Below, one piece after another: positions 36,730 to 49,266 of a DNA stretch of 64,000 nucleotides. This DNA comes from Inia geoffrensis (lineage: Eukaryota > Chordata > Mammalia > Artiodactyla > Iniidae), in NCBI GenBank assembly GCA_036417435.1, contig CM070902.1:178240445-178304444 (forward strand), written 5' to 3'. The notes beneath the pieces were generated by a model, which did no database searches, had not been told where the DNA came from, and saw only the letters and a program-made list of their open reading frames with translations. Both the position numbers and the translations under genes were made by a program. Numbering within the stretch: the first letter of the stretch is position 1; the number at the start of each line of letters is the position of its first letter.

Positions 36730-39700
36730 ATCTGAAGAGTCAAGGTTAAAAAGCCTTGATTCTTTCTCCAAGGAAAAAGTATACTTTTAGAATTCTCTCT
36801 CGTCCAAGAGCATTTATAATCAATGATGTTCCTGAATTTCTTTCCAAATCAAATTCACAAGAAGACTGAAGATAATCTATTTTAAAAATAAAATCGAAGG
36901 CACTCTTTTTAAAAGGAATTCAGATTTCTTTTTCAAACATCATTTTAAGTGAGTTTTTCCAAAATAGAGGCCATTTACACATATTTCTTCCATCTCTCTA
37001 AATGAATGGGTTTACGTTGCTTCAAAAGGCGGTGTGCGCAGCAGTTTTACAAAAGAACAGTATTTCTCCAACATCTCCATCTGCTGGCTTAGAGGAAAAG
37101 TAGATTTTATCTGCTGTTCCTTGAAATTTAATATTTTTATAATTTATTGTTATGAAATTGAAATATGAAACTATTAAATTATTTTTAAATAGCTTAATAG
37201 CTATTTGTCAAAGTCTTTCAGTTAAAAATAGGAAAGATTTTGAAGAGGACATTTACTATTTAATATTTTTAATTCCAAAGCCCTATGTGATCAAATACTC
37301 ATGTTCATAGCCCTTTTAGACAGTTTTATGTTGTTTAAAATAAAACAAATTTACTAAAACAAAGTTTTAGTAAATAGTACATTAAACTTTATTAAAACTT
37401 TTTAGAATGTAAACATATGTAGTATTCACCTAAAACCTGCTGTTGATTGTTAACCTATACACAATATGTGGTGTATACACATATGCCAATATCACATTTA
37501 TTATTTTCACAAAAATGTTGAGTTACTGTAATAAACTGCTTTTGTAGAAAAACTACTAGAATGTCTCCACATCCTCAGACTAAACTTCTTAGACAAGACC
37601 CAGCAGACAGTGCACAGGAAAGGTGTCCAGGCCAATAGGATTTGAAAACTATTTGAAAGGGCATTGAGGGGAAAGGTTAGGAAAAAATGAATTACTATAG
37701 AAACAGCATTCATTTATTCTCTGACATCTAGAAGACACTCAGCAAATACTGAAGGGGGCAGGGGCGAAGGAAGGAAGGAAAGAATTCTTGAGGCCCATTA
37801 CTGATCCAACTGTTGAATATCAGATGCTAATTTATTTATTTTTCTGATTTCATGGATTTTCTCATATTGAAGTCTTATGTTTGAGCAACCTTCAGGAAAA
37901 ACAAAAAAAACAAAAAAAACTCACCTTAGGAGGCTCTCTAGCTAATCAGAAATAAGGAGGAAAGGAAGTGGGGAGGGAGGGGAAAATAAAAGGAGAAAGT
38001 AAGAAACTGGAAATCTGTCTTCCTCAGGTACCCATGGAAACAAATGGGAACAAGTAGGTCTTTCCATTATTCCCACTGTGACTGTGAAAGAGGGAGTGGG
38101 AGGGCGTTCAGAGCCTGCACAGTCACTTACCCAGTTCAGAATATAATGACTTCATTTCGTCTGCATAATTTTAACCCATTCCATGGATTCTGCTGGACCC
38201 TGAAAGCCCCATCGGCCTCAGCAGTTCCAAAGAAGTCCCTCCATCTCAGGAATACAACTAAGTTAGCAGACTAATATCTTTTCTATTTTGAAATTATATT
38301 ATTAAGGTTTACAACTCTGCTTTCTTAATATATTAAATGTATACATTACATCTAGGGTTAAATTTATCCTGTGGGATTTTCATGGTTTAACTCGGAGGAA
38401 GGACAAGCTACTTTATGAACACTGATTGATGATACACATTTTAATACTGGAGTTAAGAAGCAGAATTCCTTAGATTTCTGGAGGAAATGGAAGAAAGGCG
38501 GTTGGGTTTCTGTCAACATATTTGACACTGCTGCTTGCACTTCATATAGGAAAGAGTCATGGACTCCCCTGACTAAGAAGACAAGGAAACAAAGGCTAAG
38601 GAGGAAAAGCCTTGAGCACCATTTAAGTGATCAAGACTCAACTTAATAAATCTGATATTAGAGATCTCCATTCATTTCTGGACTGCTAACTTTGTGAGTG
38701 TAGTTTATACAAGCATCTCTCTCTCTCTCTCTGAAAGGAGGTAAACTAATTTTACATTTTCTAGCGCTCTTGGGGAAAAAAAAAAAAAAAGGATACAAAC
38801 ACTCCATTTCATTTTGCAAACTCTAGATTGTAAAATTCCCAAAGGAATGAAGAAATTGAGTGCCTGGTCGATGAGTTAATGTCAACTCCAGAAAATTCTA
38901 TTCAGTGAGTCTCTCCTCCGTACCGGGGCCTCAACTAGCTCTGCTCAGCAATCAGTAAGACTACTTATAACACGGGAGTTGCAGAAACCATGGCTCTGAA
39001 TTCCCGTGTCGGAAACTTGAAAATGCATTCAGTTCCTCACCATCATTTGTTTTAGTGTCCTAGAATAATCCATGGAGGAGAAAATTTGGGACCTGGACAC
39101 ATGGAACTTTTTATTTCAGCTCCATTTTCTAAGAAAAACAACAACAACGAAATCTGTGCAAAATGAAGATCTGATTTTCTCAGAATTATGGTCAAGCGAA
39201 TTAAATTGTGTTTTTTTAAAATGAAATCTATCTCTTATTACATGGATATACTCATTCTGTGGAAATGTATGGATTTATATATGTGTTTAATATAAGTAGT
39301 TTCTGCCTGCATATCTTATTTCAATAAAATTTATATTAAATAAATCTATCCAAAAATATTGAGACTGAGGACCTAAACTAGTCACCTAACCTTACCTAAC
39401 CATTACTTTTTAGTCTTTACAAAGGCCCAGCACTGTCATTCAGCATTTGGAATGAAGACATATTCATTGCTTTCAGGGGACCTATCTCCTGTGCTCTCAG
39501 CTAGGCCCTGGCATGATTTTCACCAATGAGTGAACTTCTCTGTCATTGACCATATTCAAATTCTTTTCACCTTGCTTTAAAAATCTAGATCCTTCCAATA
39601 ATCATAGTCTTGCCTTAGGTTCATTACTTTCCACAGCATTTTCACACTAGTATACAATTACATACGGTCAGATACTTAGCACAACTGTGTGTCAAACTCA

Positions 39701-39900
39701 CAATTCAGGGGAAAAAAAAAGGAAACCTGATATCAAATGAAATGAATAATCAAAATCTTATAGGTAAACAGGTCAAGCATAAAAGCCTTCAAAACTTAAA
39801 CTACAGCCGGTTTCTTTGTATACATACATATATATATAAATTTTCCAAGATATATATTATCATATTCTTCTATGGAGTATTTTTTTAAACTGCAAATCCA
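36730..39900. other. Intronic stretch with nothing recognised
   Basis: Single-copy-looking, AT-rich sequence with a small (CT)n at 38718-38733 and short A-runs. No exon or named repeat supported. Confidence 0.45.
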
Positions 39901-39908
39901 CTTGAGCC

Positions 39909-39964
39909 TCTCTCTCTCTCTCTCTCTCTTTCCCTCTCTCCCTCTTTCTCTCTCTCTCTCTCTC
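39909..39964 (+). repeat. (CT)n pyrimidine tract
   Basis: About 56 bp of CT repeats with CCCT and TTT interruptions, 0.5 kb outside the CpG-rich block. Confidence 0.95.
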
Positions 39965-40419
39965 CTCCCCACCATGCCCAGTTGCTTTTCTCACTTAGAA
40001 CCAACGTGTGAAGAAAACACACAACACTGAAATCTCCTTAAACAGGTTTTCATAAACAGTTGACTTCTAAGCATCTAACAGGACCATGATGACGACCCCT
40101 GCTCTATGGGTCAAAGCCAGTGGTTTCGTTCCTTCATTCATTCGGTGGACGGGAGCTTCAAACCGAGCGGATGCTGTTTCTGACACTACAGTCAAGCTAA
40201 GCCATGGGCTCTACGATTAAGGCTTGTATCACGGAGCAGCGGGACGGCCACCAGCTGCCTGTCTACCGTGGGGACTCCGCGGTCGGCCTTTCTCTGCGGT
40301 CACGTTCCGCTGGCTCCTTTGCAAGCAGCCAGAGTGAGAGGGGAGCCATCTGCAAGTCCCCCCGCGAGACTGTCAACTGTGCAATAAACACTGCGAACGT
40401 CAAGTCCGTAAAGAGTCCC

Positions 40420-41345
40420 CGCAACCCAGCCGGCAGGAAAGGACGCCAGCCGCTGGCAGAGGGCGGGGGGTCCGGGGGCGGCCGCGCCTGGACCCGGGCC
40501 CGCCGGCCTTCCCACGGAACCGCGCGGGGACTTAATTGCTTGGGTCCCCGCACTCTGAGGCCTGGATGGAGCTCCGCGGCCGTCCCCGGACACCGCGCGC
40601 CGCGCCGCGCCGGGACTAGCAGGACGGCTGCGAAGACTAAAATGGCTGGTCGGCGGCTTCTCCAGCTTCCGAACTCGGCGCATCCCGCCGCTCTCGGGTT
40701 CTTCTCCTCCCGCTGCCTCGGCGGGAGCCCCGCGACCTGCGAACCAGCGCCCCGGCCGGCGAGGGCCCGCGGCGTCCCGGGCACGCTTGCCGCCGCGCTC
40801 GGGCCGCAGCTCCCGGGGCCGCGATCCCCGGCCTGCGTCAGCCGCGCCGCGCCCCTCGGGGGGCCTCGGGTGCCGAGCGCGCTGCGGGACCGCGGTGACA
40901 ACGTGTCCCGTCTCGGGGGAGCATACAGGCTCACGGGGTCCGCACGGGGACCCCGAGCGGGGCCTGCGGATTTCAACCCGGGGCCGTGGCGTCTAGCCAG
41001 CAGCCCGACGGCGCGCCCCGGGGCACCGCGTGCTCGCGGGGCACGGGGGTGAAGGGCTCGCCTTGAAGACTCCAGCTACGCCGGGAGCCCCGCACCCAAG
41101 GGCGCCCCCTCACCTCCGACACCCACCCCACCCGAGCCCCAGAGCGCACACTCCCCGCCGCCTTTCGCCGGCTCTTCACCGCCCCCCAGGCCCCAGCCAG
41201 CGGGCATCCCCGCGATCGCCGACACCTTCCTCCGACGCTGCCACACGCACGCGCGCGTGCAGTCACTGCGCCCCGACACCGACACGCAGGAACACACACA
41301 CACACACACCAGCCCGCTTTCCGCGTGCGGCCCCCCGAAAGGGCA
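40420..41345. promoter_or_regulatory. CpG island in the start of GRIA2 intron 2
   Basis: Very CpG-rich sequence immediately downstream of exon 2, separate from the promoter island by the lower-GC intron 1 region. It could be an extension of promoter-associated open chromatin or an internal promoter; no exon, TATA box or known element was recognised. The 282-codon plus-strand frame (40204-41052) shows no recognisable domain and is treated as chance. Confidence 0.7.
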
Positions 41346-41363
41346 TAAATATTCCTTACTCAC

Positions 41364-41504
41364 AAGCATTGGTGACTGCGAAGCTGTTGGCTACCTCCAA
41401 ATTGTCGATGTGGGGTGTCAGTCTGAACTCCGAAGTGGAGAACTGAACCATCCCTACCCGAAATGCACTGTATTCCTGATCGGCGCCCCTGGGAAACAGC
41501 CCCC
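41364..41504 (-). CDS. GRIA2: GRIA2 coding exon 2 (start of amino-terminal domain), partial gene
   Basis: Second coding exon of GluA2, 141 bp, encoding 46 whole codons plus split codons at both ends. It reads [20 protein letters not shown], then [20 protein letters not shown] and FAVTNA, the start of the LIVBP-like amino-terminal domain used in AMPA-receptor assembly. The acceptor is TTTGCAG just before 41504, with a pyrimidine-rich tract and a CTGAC branch-like motif about 35 nt upstream (branch A opposite 41539). The donor GTGAGT is at 41363-41358. The phase matches exon 1: G at 42062 plus GG at 41504-41503 make Gly. The last base (T at 41364) is the first base of the Phe codon completed by exon 3, which is not in this window. 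No stop or frameshift is seen, so the gene looks intact here. Confidence 0.96.
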
Positions 41505-42278
<774 letters not shown>

Positions 42279-42430
42279 CTAGAAACCCGACGTGGTGGCA
42301 GAAGAATCCCTATTTCCCAGGTCCTGCGGGTGGCTGCCGCCCTGCGCCCGGTCCCCGCTCGCGAAGTCCGGAGACTGGCTGGATGCAGCTTCCAGCAGGC
42401 TGCCGCTGTGGTCCCAGCGCCTCGGCACAC

Positions 42431-42445
42431 TCAGCACCCTCCCAT
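42431..42445 (-). CDS. Minimal upstream ORF (4 codons) near the leader start
   Basis: ATGGGAGGGTGCTGA just downstream of the GU-rich repeat, present only in transcripts starting upstream of it. Use is unknown. Confidence 0.35.
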   Translation of the reverse strand: MGGC

Positions 42446-42490
42446 GCACTCACACACTCACCCTCGCGCGCTTCTCCCTCTCCCCGCTCT

Positions 42491-42560
42491 CACACGCGCG
42501 CGCGCGCGCGCACACACACACGCACACACGCGCACACACACACACACACGCACGCACGCG
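42491..42560 (-). promoter_or_regulatory. GRIA2: Imperfect GU/GC repeat of the GRIA2 leader; 70-bp alternating pyrimidine-purine tract
   Basis: Plus strand shows CA and CG dinucleotides in unbroken alternation for 70 bp, with a (CG)n core at 42495-42511; on the sense strand this is an imperfect GT/GC repeat. The rodent GRIA2 5' leader is known to carry an imperfect GU repeat that represses translation in long-leader transcripts, and position relative to the ATG (342-411 nt upstream) fits. Such alternation is also the classical Z-DNA-forming pattern. Confidence 0.8.
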
Positions 42561-42582
42561 ACTCTCAGAGACGGGATCCGGC

Positions 42583-42592
42583 GCGCGTGCGC
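42583..42592 (-). promoter_or_regulatory. GRIA2: NRF-1-type site in the GRIA2 promoter
   Basis: GCGCGTGCGC on the plus strand, GCGCACGCGC on the sense strand, matches the nuclear respiratory factor 1 core. It sits just upstream of the expected transcription starts and beside GC boxes; NRF-1 and Sp1 elements are reported for the mammalian GRIA2 promoter. The site overlaps CG-rich sequence, so some chance of coincidence remains. Confidence 0.65.
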
Positions 42593-42600
42593 GAGTCGCG

Positions 42601-42626
42601 GCGGGCGGGCTGGCGGGCGGGAGGCC
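42601..42626. promoter_or_regulatory. GRIA2: GC-box cluster (Sp1-type) in the GRIA2 promoter
   Basis: Repeated GGGCGGG cores occur at 42603-42622, between the NRF-1-like site and the RE1 element. They are typical of TATA-less CpG-island promoters; no TATA box is apparent near the expected start region. Confidence 0.55.
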
Positions 42627-42757
42627 GGGGCGCCCCTCCCCCCGCGCGCCCTGGCGTGGCGCGCGCGGAGCTGGGAGCGCGGCTCGGAGCCGGGGCGCCG
42701 CGGCCCCCGGGCGAGACCTCGGGTCTCGCGAGCTGTCGCGCCCACCGACGCTCGCCT

Positions 42758-42778
42758 TTCAGCACCGCGGACAGCGCC
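42758..42778 (+). promoter_or_regulatory. GRIA2: RE1/NRSE silencer (REST binding site) of GRIA2
   Basis: A 21-bp element starting TTCAGCACCG and ending CGGACAGCGCC agrees with the RE1/NRSE consensus except for one base in the middle (G in place of A at position 10). It lies about 610 bp upstream of the ATG, in the GC-rich promoter block. A REST-bound RE1 element that restricts GRIA2 expression to neurons is established for the mammalian gene, so role and target are well supported. Confidence 0.93.
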
Positions 42779-42969
42779 CCCGCTCCCGCCTGCGCGGCGC
42801 GGCGCTACCTTTGTGCCGCCGCGGCAGCTGCGGCGCCGGGAGCTGCTCCAGCCCGGACCGGACGCAGCAAAGGCCGTTTCCGGCTGCCGTGCGAGGCCGA
42901 GTGTCCCGTGCTGCTGGCGGTGAAGCGTTCCCTCAGCAGGCCCTGCTGCCGTACGATACAAGCAGTTCT

Positions 42970-45900
42970 GATTTTTATCTTCCAGAGCCTGTAAAACCCA
43001 CCTAGCAATAGAGAAACGCTGCCCCCCACCGCACCTGATCCACCGGGAAAGCAAGCGAGCAAACAAAACACCCATGAGGAGGGGTTCCGAAACTGTCAAC
43101 TTTATCTAAATGGGAGGGAGCCAGGATCCAGGGAAAACCCCGAGGTCTATCTTTAAAGGCCAAAGCCGCACAGGAGAAGATCAAGACTGAACCTTTGAAA
43201 TACTTTGCATGGAAATCCCATCTTTACACTGTGCCCAGCCTGCCGCGTGCGGGTCCCTCTCGCAGCTTTCACTGCAGACTTCCCCCGCCCTTCGCGCCCC
43301 GCCCGTCGTAGAGACATGTGTAGTCTTGGCTCCGTAGAAATCTGTCTTTACACAGCTTGAAAGCAAAAGACTCCGTTTCAAGGAAAGCTTCGTAGGATAA
43401 AGAAATTAAAAGACGAAGCAAGTCTTGAAAGGCCGCTGAGCTGCACACCCTTTCCCAGAGACTGAGTTAGAAACCGGCTGCTCCACCGCGTTTCGGTCGT
43501 GAGTTTTGAAAATATCACCGCCCAAAGAAAGTAAACTAAGCTCTCACCCCTTTGAACCCGCGAACTGGACACTACTGGAGAAGAAGGATGAGGCAAGGGA
43601 TTAGCAGTTTGTGGGGAGAGGGATGGTGGGCAGGATGGAAGCCTGGACTTCCCGGTGGGAACTTACGGGCCTCACACTGCCTGCCAAACTGATGCCTGAG
43701 ACCTGCTGTGGCAGAAATTCCTCACTCCGTCTATGGCTTTTGCGGTTTAAACGAAGAAATCAAGGATGACTGAGTACAAGTGACTGTTTCCAGAAGCAGG
43801 AGATCGGAGCCCACGATACGGAAGGCGTAGCCTGGTAATATGTCAGAACGCCAAGAGTTAGTCTATCGTGCTGCTTTCCTGGGCACTCGTCCCATGAGTA
43901 TCATTCGTACAGCCCCCATGTTGACCTTGTAGGGTCTCATACTTGACCCTTAATCACTTTGGGCCTCAATTTTTTTTAAAAATGAGAACGATGAGCAAAG
44001 CGGCCTCGATGGCTCTCTAATCCTGTAATCCTGATTTCAAATCATGGTCTTTCCCTGTTTTTGATTTTCGGTATGTTTTCCTAAGCCAGGAAGTAAAAAT
44101 ATCCATATAATCAATTATTAAGTTTTTTTATACTACAGGTAAAAATACCTCCCAATTTTATCTCCAAGAATTTATTTTAGTCCATTAATAAACACTTCTC
44201 TGCATATAACAGGTGTTGGGTCAAAATGCATTTAGCCTTTTAAAAAATTAAAGAATAAAATGGTAAGGAAGACATAAATAAATATATATCCAAGTTTACA
44301 GTATAAACAATAATTAAATACATCTTATCTATTCAGTCACTAGTTGCGATGTAAGGCACCAAAATGATTTGAATTATTCTCTAAAATATTTTTAATGCGT
44401 AAAAGAATGAATAACAGCTCAGGGCAAAATAAAAAATACTTTTTTCAGCCATATTTTTTCTTCATTCAATTTTTTTCCACAAGAAAAACTTCAACTTCAT
44501 GCCAAGTAACTAGGAATGAAAGAAGAGAGAGAGAGAGAGAGAAAATTAAATGTGGAGAATTGGTCATGGTTGAAGTATGGGTCAATGTAAATTAATTTTT
44601 TTTAAAGAGGACTTTTTAAAAACTATTTTCATCTTAATCTATTTTAAAGTCAGGGAAAAAGATGGACTCAAAATTGACTGAATTACATTCTATAAAAACA
44701 AACAATATAAAATAAGAATTTGCTGAATCATAGAAGCACCTTTCCTAGTAAATAATATGTAATAACTCAAGGCAAGTATTACTGTTTAGTGACCAGTTAT
44801 AATTCATGTATAAAATGGAAATCATTTTAGTAGGCATGACTTGTAATTCAACGGTTTTTCTGTTAATGTGTCTTTCACAAGGCAGGTACCTTTTGCATCA
44901 TATATAGATACATCTCCTGCAGTATTAGCATCACTGTACTTATATTATCATTCATGGAACTTTTTCAAATTCACTATAACATTTATTACATAACATTTTT
45001 CAGGCATAGAATACTGTCAGTATCAATGTGATAAATTTAAATTGGCTGAAGGAAGTGGTTATGCAAATACATGAAAAATACTGCAATGTATTTTTAATAC
45101 TTAGAAACTCTGTTTCAAGAAAATACCTCAAATTGATCAGTAATAAAATCAAATTGAAAATTTCAAAACTACCAGGACTACAATTGAATAGAAAAGTGTG
45201 CTCAAAGAAACAGTTTGCTATTTTCTGCCCTCTGCTGTTCAATTTTGGTAATTATCTAAAATGTAAGCGTTTCTGAAGCAAGGGTAAAATTACAGTAAAA
45301 ACGGAAGAAATAAAAATATTATCCATTCTGTCATTTGTTCGTTTGCTCGGTCGCTTTTACTGTTGCTGTTTTGTGTGTATGTTTAAATATAATTTTAGCA
45401 TTAAGACTAGAAATAAATATTATACATAAAATCTTCATTTCTGTTTTAGTCTTTGTTCCAATATAGGAAATAATAATTTCCTTTTTCAATCTGGTTTGCA
45501 ATGCTTAAGATTTTATATATGCATACATATTCTGTGAAGTTTCAAATTGTGTTCCGTAATGAAAAAGCATTAAGGAAAGTCGTTATATGTGTGAGGGGGT
45601 GGGACAGGGGCAGGGGGGGTGACAGCTTTGAAATGACTGGCAGAGCATATTTTAGCTGAATTCGTTACCAAAATTGGATTATAAATGTCAATGCCCTAGT
45701 TTCCCGTGATGAAGCTTCAATAAGGTGAAGATCATCACCTGCCTTCCTACTGATCCCCTGGAACTGTGAACATGCAGGCTGTCAGGAAGGCTTGGATGCA
45801 GATGCTACAGAAACATCCAGGTTCCAAACCTGAGACGTTATTGGCTGAGACAGAGAAAATAAAAAGAAGAAAAAACACGAGGATTTTGATCACTCAGGAC

Positions 45901-46595
45901 AGTAAATAGAAAAAGATATTCATTCCGGGGAGTTTCAGTTCTTTAATTAAAGATAAAGAATAATATTAATATAAATAGTTATTCAGATTGAGACAATATT
46001 GATTATTCTTTTCTTTTGTGACACACTTGATCATTGATTGAATAAAATCAATTTATATGACTCAAAACATATATCTAAAGTTAAGCTTTTGTGTATTTTT
46101 TTAAATGAACTTAGAATGAAGTCCAAAAATAGAAAGAATAAGTGAAGTTTTCATTTTGTTTTCTATAAGGGCTCTGATTACGTGGATTTTAATTACTTTT
46201 ACCCCAATTAATAGCAATCCTATAGCAGAAATATTTATTGGAAAAGTGTTTCAATCCATTAATTAATTCAACAAATTAAATGAGGCAAGGATATTCTAAA
46301 TAACGAGCTTGACGTAAACAGTGGATAAAACGTGGGTACCACAGAAGCTTTCCTCAGGAAGTTTCCGGACTTCATTCAAGTAAGCAAATGGTTAGGACCA
46401 TGTGAGAAGGGCAGTCAGAAGTGAGATAAATAGGGCTATGATTAAGAAATATAACAAGGCAAAAACAAAACTTATTATGCACGTTATATCTTGGAGCTCA
46501 GGGCAGAGGAAATTCACTAAAGGCTGACACCTAAATTGAGTCAAGCAGAGGTTAACCAGATGAAGGTTGAGATGTAGGTAAACAGAACACTTCTT
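42970..46595. other. GRIA2 5' flank with nothing further recognised
   Basis: Moderate GC to about 43.7 kb, then AT-rich. No divergent gene, exon or named repeat could be supported; a (GA)n run lies at 44526-44542. Confidence 0.45.
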
Positions 46596-47087
46596 TTGTT
46601 TTATTTTTTAGCTTTATTTAAGTATAATTGACAAATAAAATAGAAAGCAAAGTATAAAATGTGATTATTTGATACACGTATACATCATTGTGCAAGGATT
46701 ATCCCCATCAAGTTAATTAACACATTCATCGCCTCACAGTTTTACCCTTGTTTGTTTGTAGGAACATTTCAGTTCTATTCGCTTACTAAATTTCAATTAT
46801 ACAATACTGTGTTATCAGCAATAGTCACCGTGTTATACATTAGATCCTCAAACCTTATTCACCTTACACCTAAAAGTTTGAACCCTTTTACCAACTTCTC
46901 CCTTCCCTGACCCCCACCTCAGGCAACCACTTTTCTATTCTCTGTTTCTGTAAGTATGACTTTTAAAAAAAAAGTTTCACATACAAGTGACACCATGCAG
47001 TATTTGTCTTTCTCTGCCTGGCTTATTTCACTTAGCATAATGCCCTGCAGGTCCATGCATATTGAGGCTGAATAATATTCCACAGTG

Positions 47088-47090
<3 letters not shown>

Positions 47091-47124
<34 letters not shown>
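47091..47124 (+). repeat. (TA)n run within the old L1
   Basis: TA dinucleotides, continuing imperfectly to about 47168. Confidence 0.9.
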
Positions 47125-47133
<9 letters not shown>

Positions 47134-49140
47134 CTATATAATATACATAGTATATTATATATATATATCACATTTTCTTAATCAATTCATGCACTGACAG
47201 AGATTTCGGTTGTTTCCATACCTTGACTATTATGAATAATGCTGCAATGGACATAGGAGTACAGATATCTCTTGGAGATGATGCTTTCATTTCCTTTGAG
47301 TAGAACCCAGAGGTGGGATGGCTGGATCATACAGTAGATCTATTTTTAATTCCTTGAGGAAACTCCATACTGTTTTCCATAGTGGCTGCACCAACTTGCA
47401 TTCCCACCAACAGTATAGAGTAATTCACTTTTCTCCGCATCCTTGCCAGCATTTGCTATCTCTTGTCTTTTTAATAATAGCCATCCTGAAAGAAGAAGTA
47501 ATATCTCATTGTGATTTTTGATTTGCATCTTTTTGATAATTAATGGTATTGAGCACCTTTTCATGTACCAGTTGGCCATTTGTGTGTCTTCTTTGGAAAA
47601 ATGTCTATTCAGTTCCTTTGCCCATTTTTAATTCAAGTTATTGGTTTTTATGCCATTGTGATAAATTCCTTATATATTTCAGATATGACCCCTTATCAAA
47701 TATAAGAATTGCAAATATTTTCTGCCATTCCATAGGTTGCCTTTTCATTCTGTTGGTGGTTTTCTTTGATGCACAGAAGGTTTTTAGTTTGATGTGGCCC
47801 TACTGGTTTATTTTTGCTTTTGGTGTCAAATCCAAAAAAAAATCATTGCCAAGACCCATGTCAGGGGGCTTACCCCCTATGTTTTCTTCTAGGATTTTTA
47901 TGGTTTCAGGTTCTATGTTCAAGTCTTTAATCCATTTTGAGTTGATTTTTGTATATGGTGTAAAATTGGGGTCCAATTTCATTCTTTTGCCTGTGACAGT
48001 CTGGTTTTCTCAGCACCATTTATTGAAGAAACTATCATTTCCTCATTGTGTAATCTTGGCCCCTTTATGAAAAACTAATTTGTCATGTATACATGGGTTT
48101 ATTTCTCTATTCTGTTCCATGGATCTGTCTGTTTTTAATGTCAATAACACACTGTTTTTGTTTCTAAAGCCTTGTAATACAGTTTGAAAGCAGAGAGTCT
48201 GCCTCTAGCTTATTTCTTTTTTTTTCAAAATTGTTTTGGCTATTTGTGGTCTTTTGTGATTTCATACAAATTTTAGGATTTCTTTTTTCTATTTCTGTGA
48301 AAAATGCTATTGGAATTTTGATAGGGATTGCACTGACTCTGTAGATGGCTTTGAGTAGTAGGGACATTTTGACGATATTAATTCTTCTATCCATAAATGC
48401 AGAATAACTTGCCATTTATTTGGGTCTTCTTCCATTTCTTTAATCAATATCTTATAGGATTCAGTGTAGTGTATTTTATTCTTTTTGATGCTATTGTAAA
48501 TGTATTGTGTTCTCAATTTCTTTTTCGGATAGTTCTTTGTTGGTGTACAGAAATGCAACTGATTTTTGTATGTTGATTTTTCATTCTGACACTTTAATGA
48601 GTTTATTAGTTCTAACAGTTTTTTGGTGAAGTCCTTAGGGTTTGCTATATACAGTAACTTGTCATCTGCAAAGAGAGACAATTTTACTTCTTCCTTTCCA
48701 ATTTGGATGTCTTTTATTGCTTTTTCTTACTTAATTGCTCAGGCTAGGATTTCCAGTACTATGCTGAATAGAAATGGTGAGAGTGGGTATCCCTGTCTTG
48801 TTCCTCATCTTAGAGAAAAAGCTTTCAGCTTTTCACCATTGAGTATGATGTTAGATGTGGGCTTGTCATATATGGCCTTTATTATGTTGAGGAACATTCC
48901 CTCTATACCCAACCTGTTGAGAGTTTTTATCATGAAAAGAATTGAATTTTGTCAAACGTTTTTTCTACATCTATTGATAATTTTTATCCTTCCACTTGTT
49001 AATGTGGTATTTCATACTGATTGACTTGCAGATGTCAAATCATCCTTACATCCTTGAAATAAATCCTACTTGATTATGGCGTATGATCCTTTTAATGTAC
49101 TGTTGAATTAGCTTTGCTAATATTTTGTTGAATTTTTAAA

Positions 49141-49266
49141 ATTTTAATTTTATTTATTTATTTTTTATAAATAAGCAGGTTCTTATTAGTTATCTATCTT
49201 ACACATATTAGTGTATATATGTCAATCCGAATCTCGGGGCAGGAGGTGGTGGTGGGATGAATTATT
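49141..49266 (-). mobile_element. Short L1 tail nested in the old L1, with its own inversion
   Basis: The plus strand reads AAGCAGGTTCTTATTAGTTA then CAATCCGAATCTC, the reverse of an L1 3' UTR (same as 14835-14905), and switches to GGGGCAGGAGGTGGTGGTGG, which is the same UTR in forward orientation. Flanked by similar TTGAATTTTTAA and TTGAATATTTTTTAA, a likely target duplication. Confidence 0.65.

Larger units (their letters stand above)
1..41363 (-). other. GRIA2: Start of GRIA2 intron 2 (continues past the left window edge)
   Basis: All sequence below the exon 2 donor is read as intron 2. I looked for the exon 3 protein signature expected after NSFAVTNAF (for example a frame containing FGFYDKKSV or YQWDKFAYLY) among the minus-strand frames and found none, so the intron exceeds 41 kb. 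GRIA2 is known to have very long early introns. It is filled with L1, SINE and DNA-transposon copies listed separately. That the whole stretch belongs to one intron is inference. Confidence 0.8.
42290..42960. promoter_or_regulatory. GRIA2: CpG island at the GRIA2 promoter
   Basis: A dense CpG block covering the leader, the alternating repeat, GC boxes and RE1, falling off to ordinary composition by about 43.0 kb. Several long open frames on both strands here are chance products of high GC and lack conserved protein features. Confidence 0.8.

Noticed and set aside
40204..41052. 282-codon plus-strand ORF in the CpG island
   Set aside because: High-GC chance frame: overlapping long frames exist on the opposite strand, composition is all Arg/Pro/Ala/Gly, and no domain is recognisable.
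1..41363. Further GRIA2 exons (exon 3 onward)
   Set aside because: No minus-strand frame carries the expected GluA2 residues after NSFAVTNAF, so intron 2 is taken to run past the window edge.
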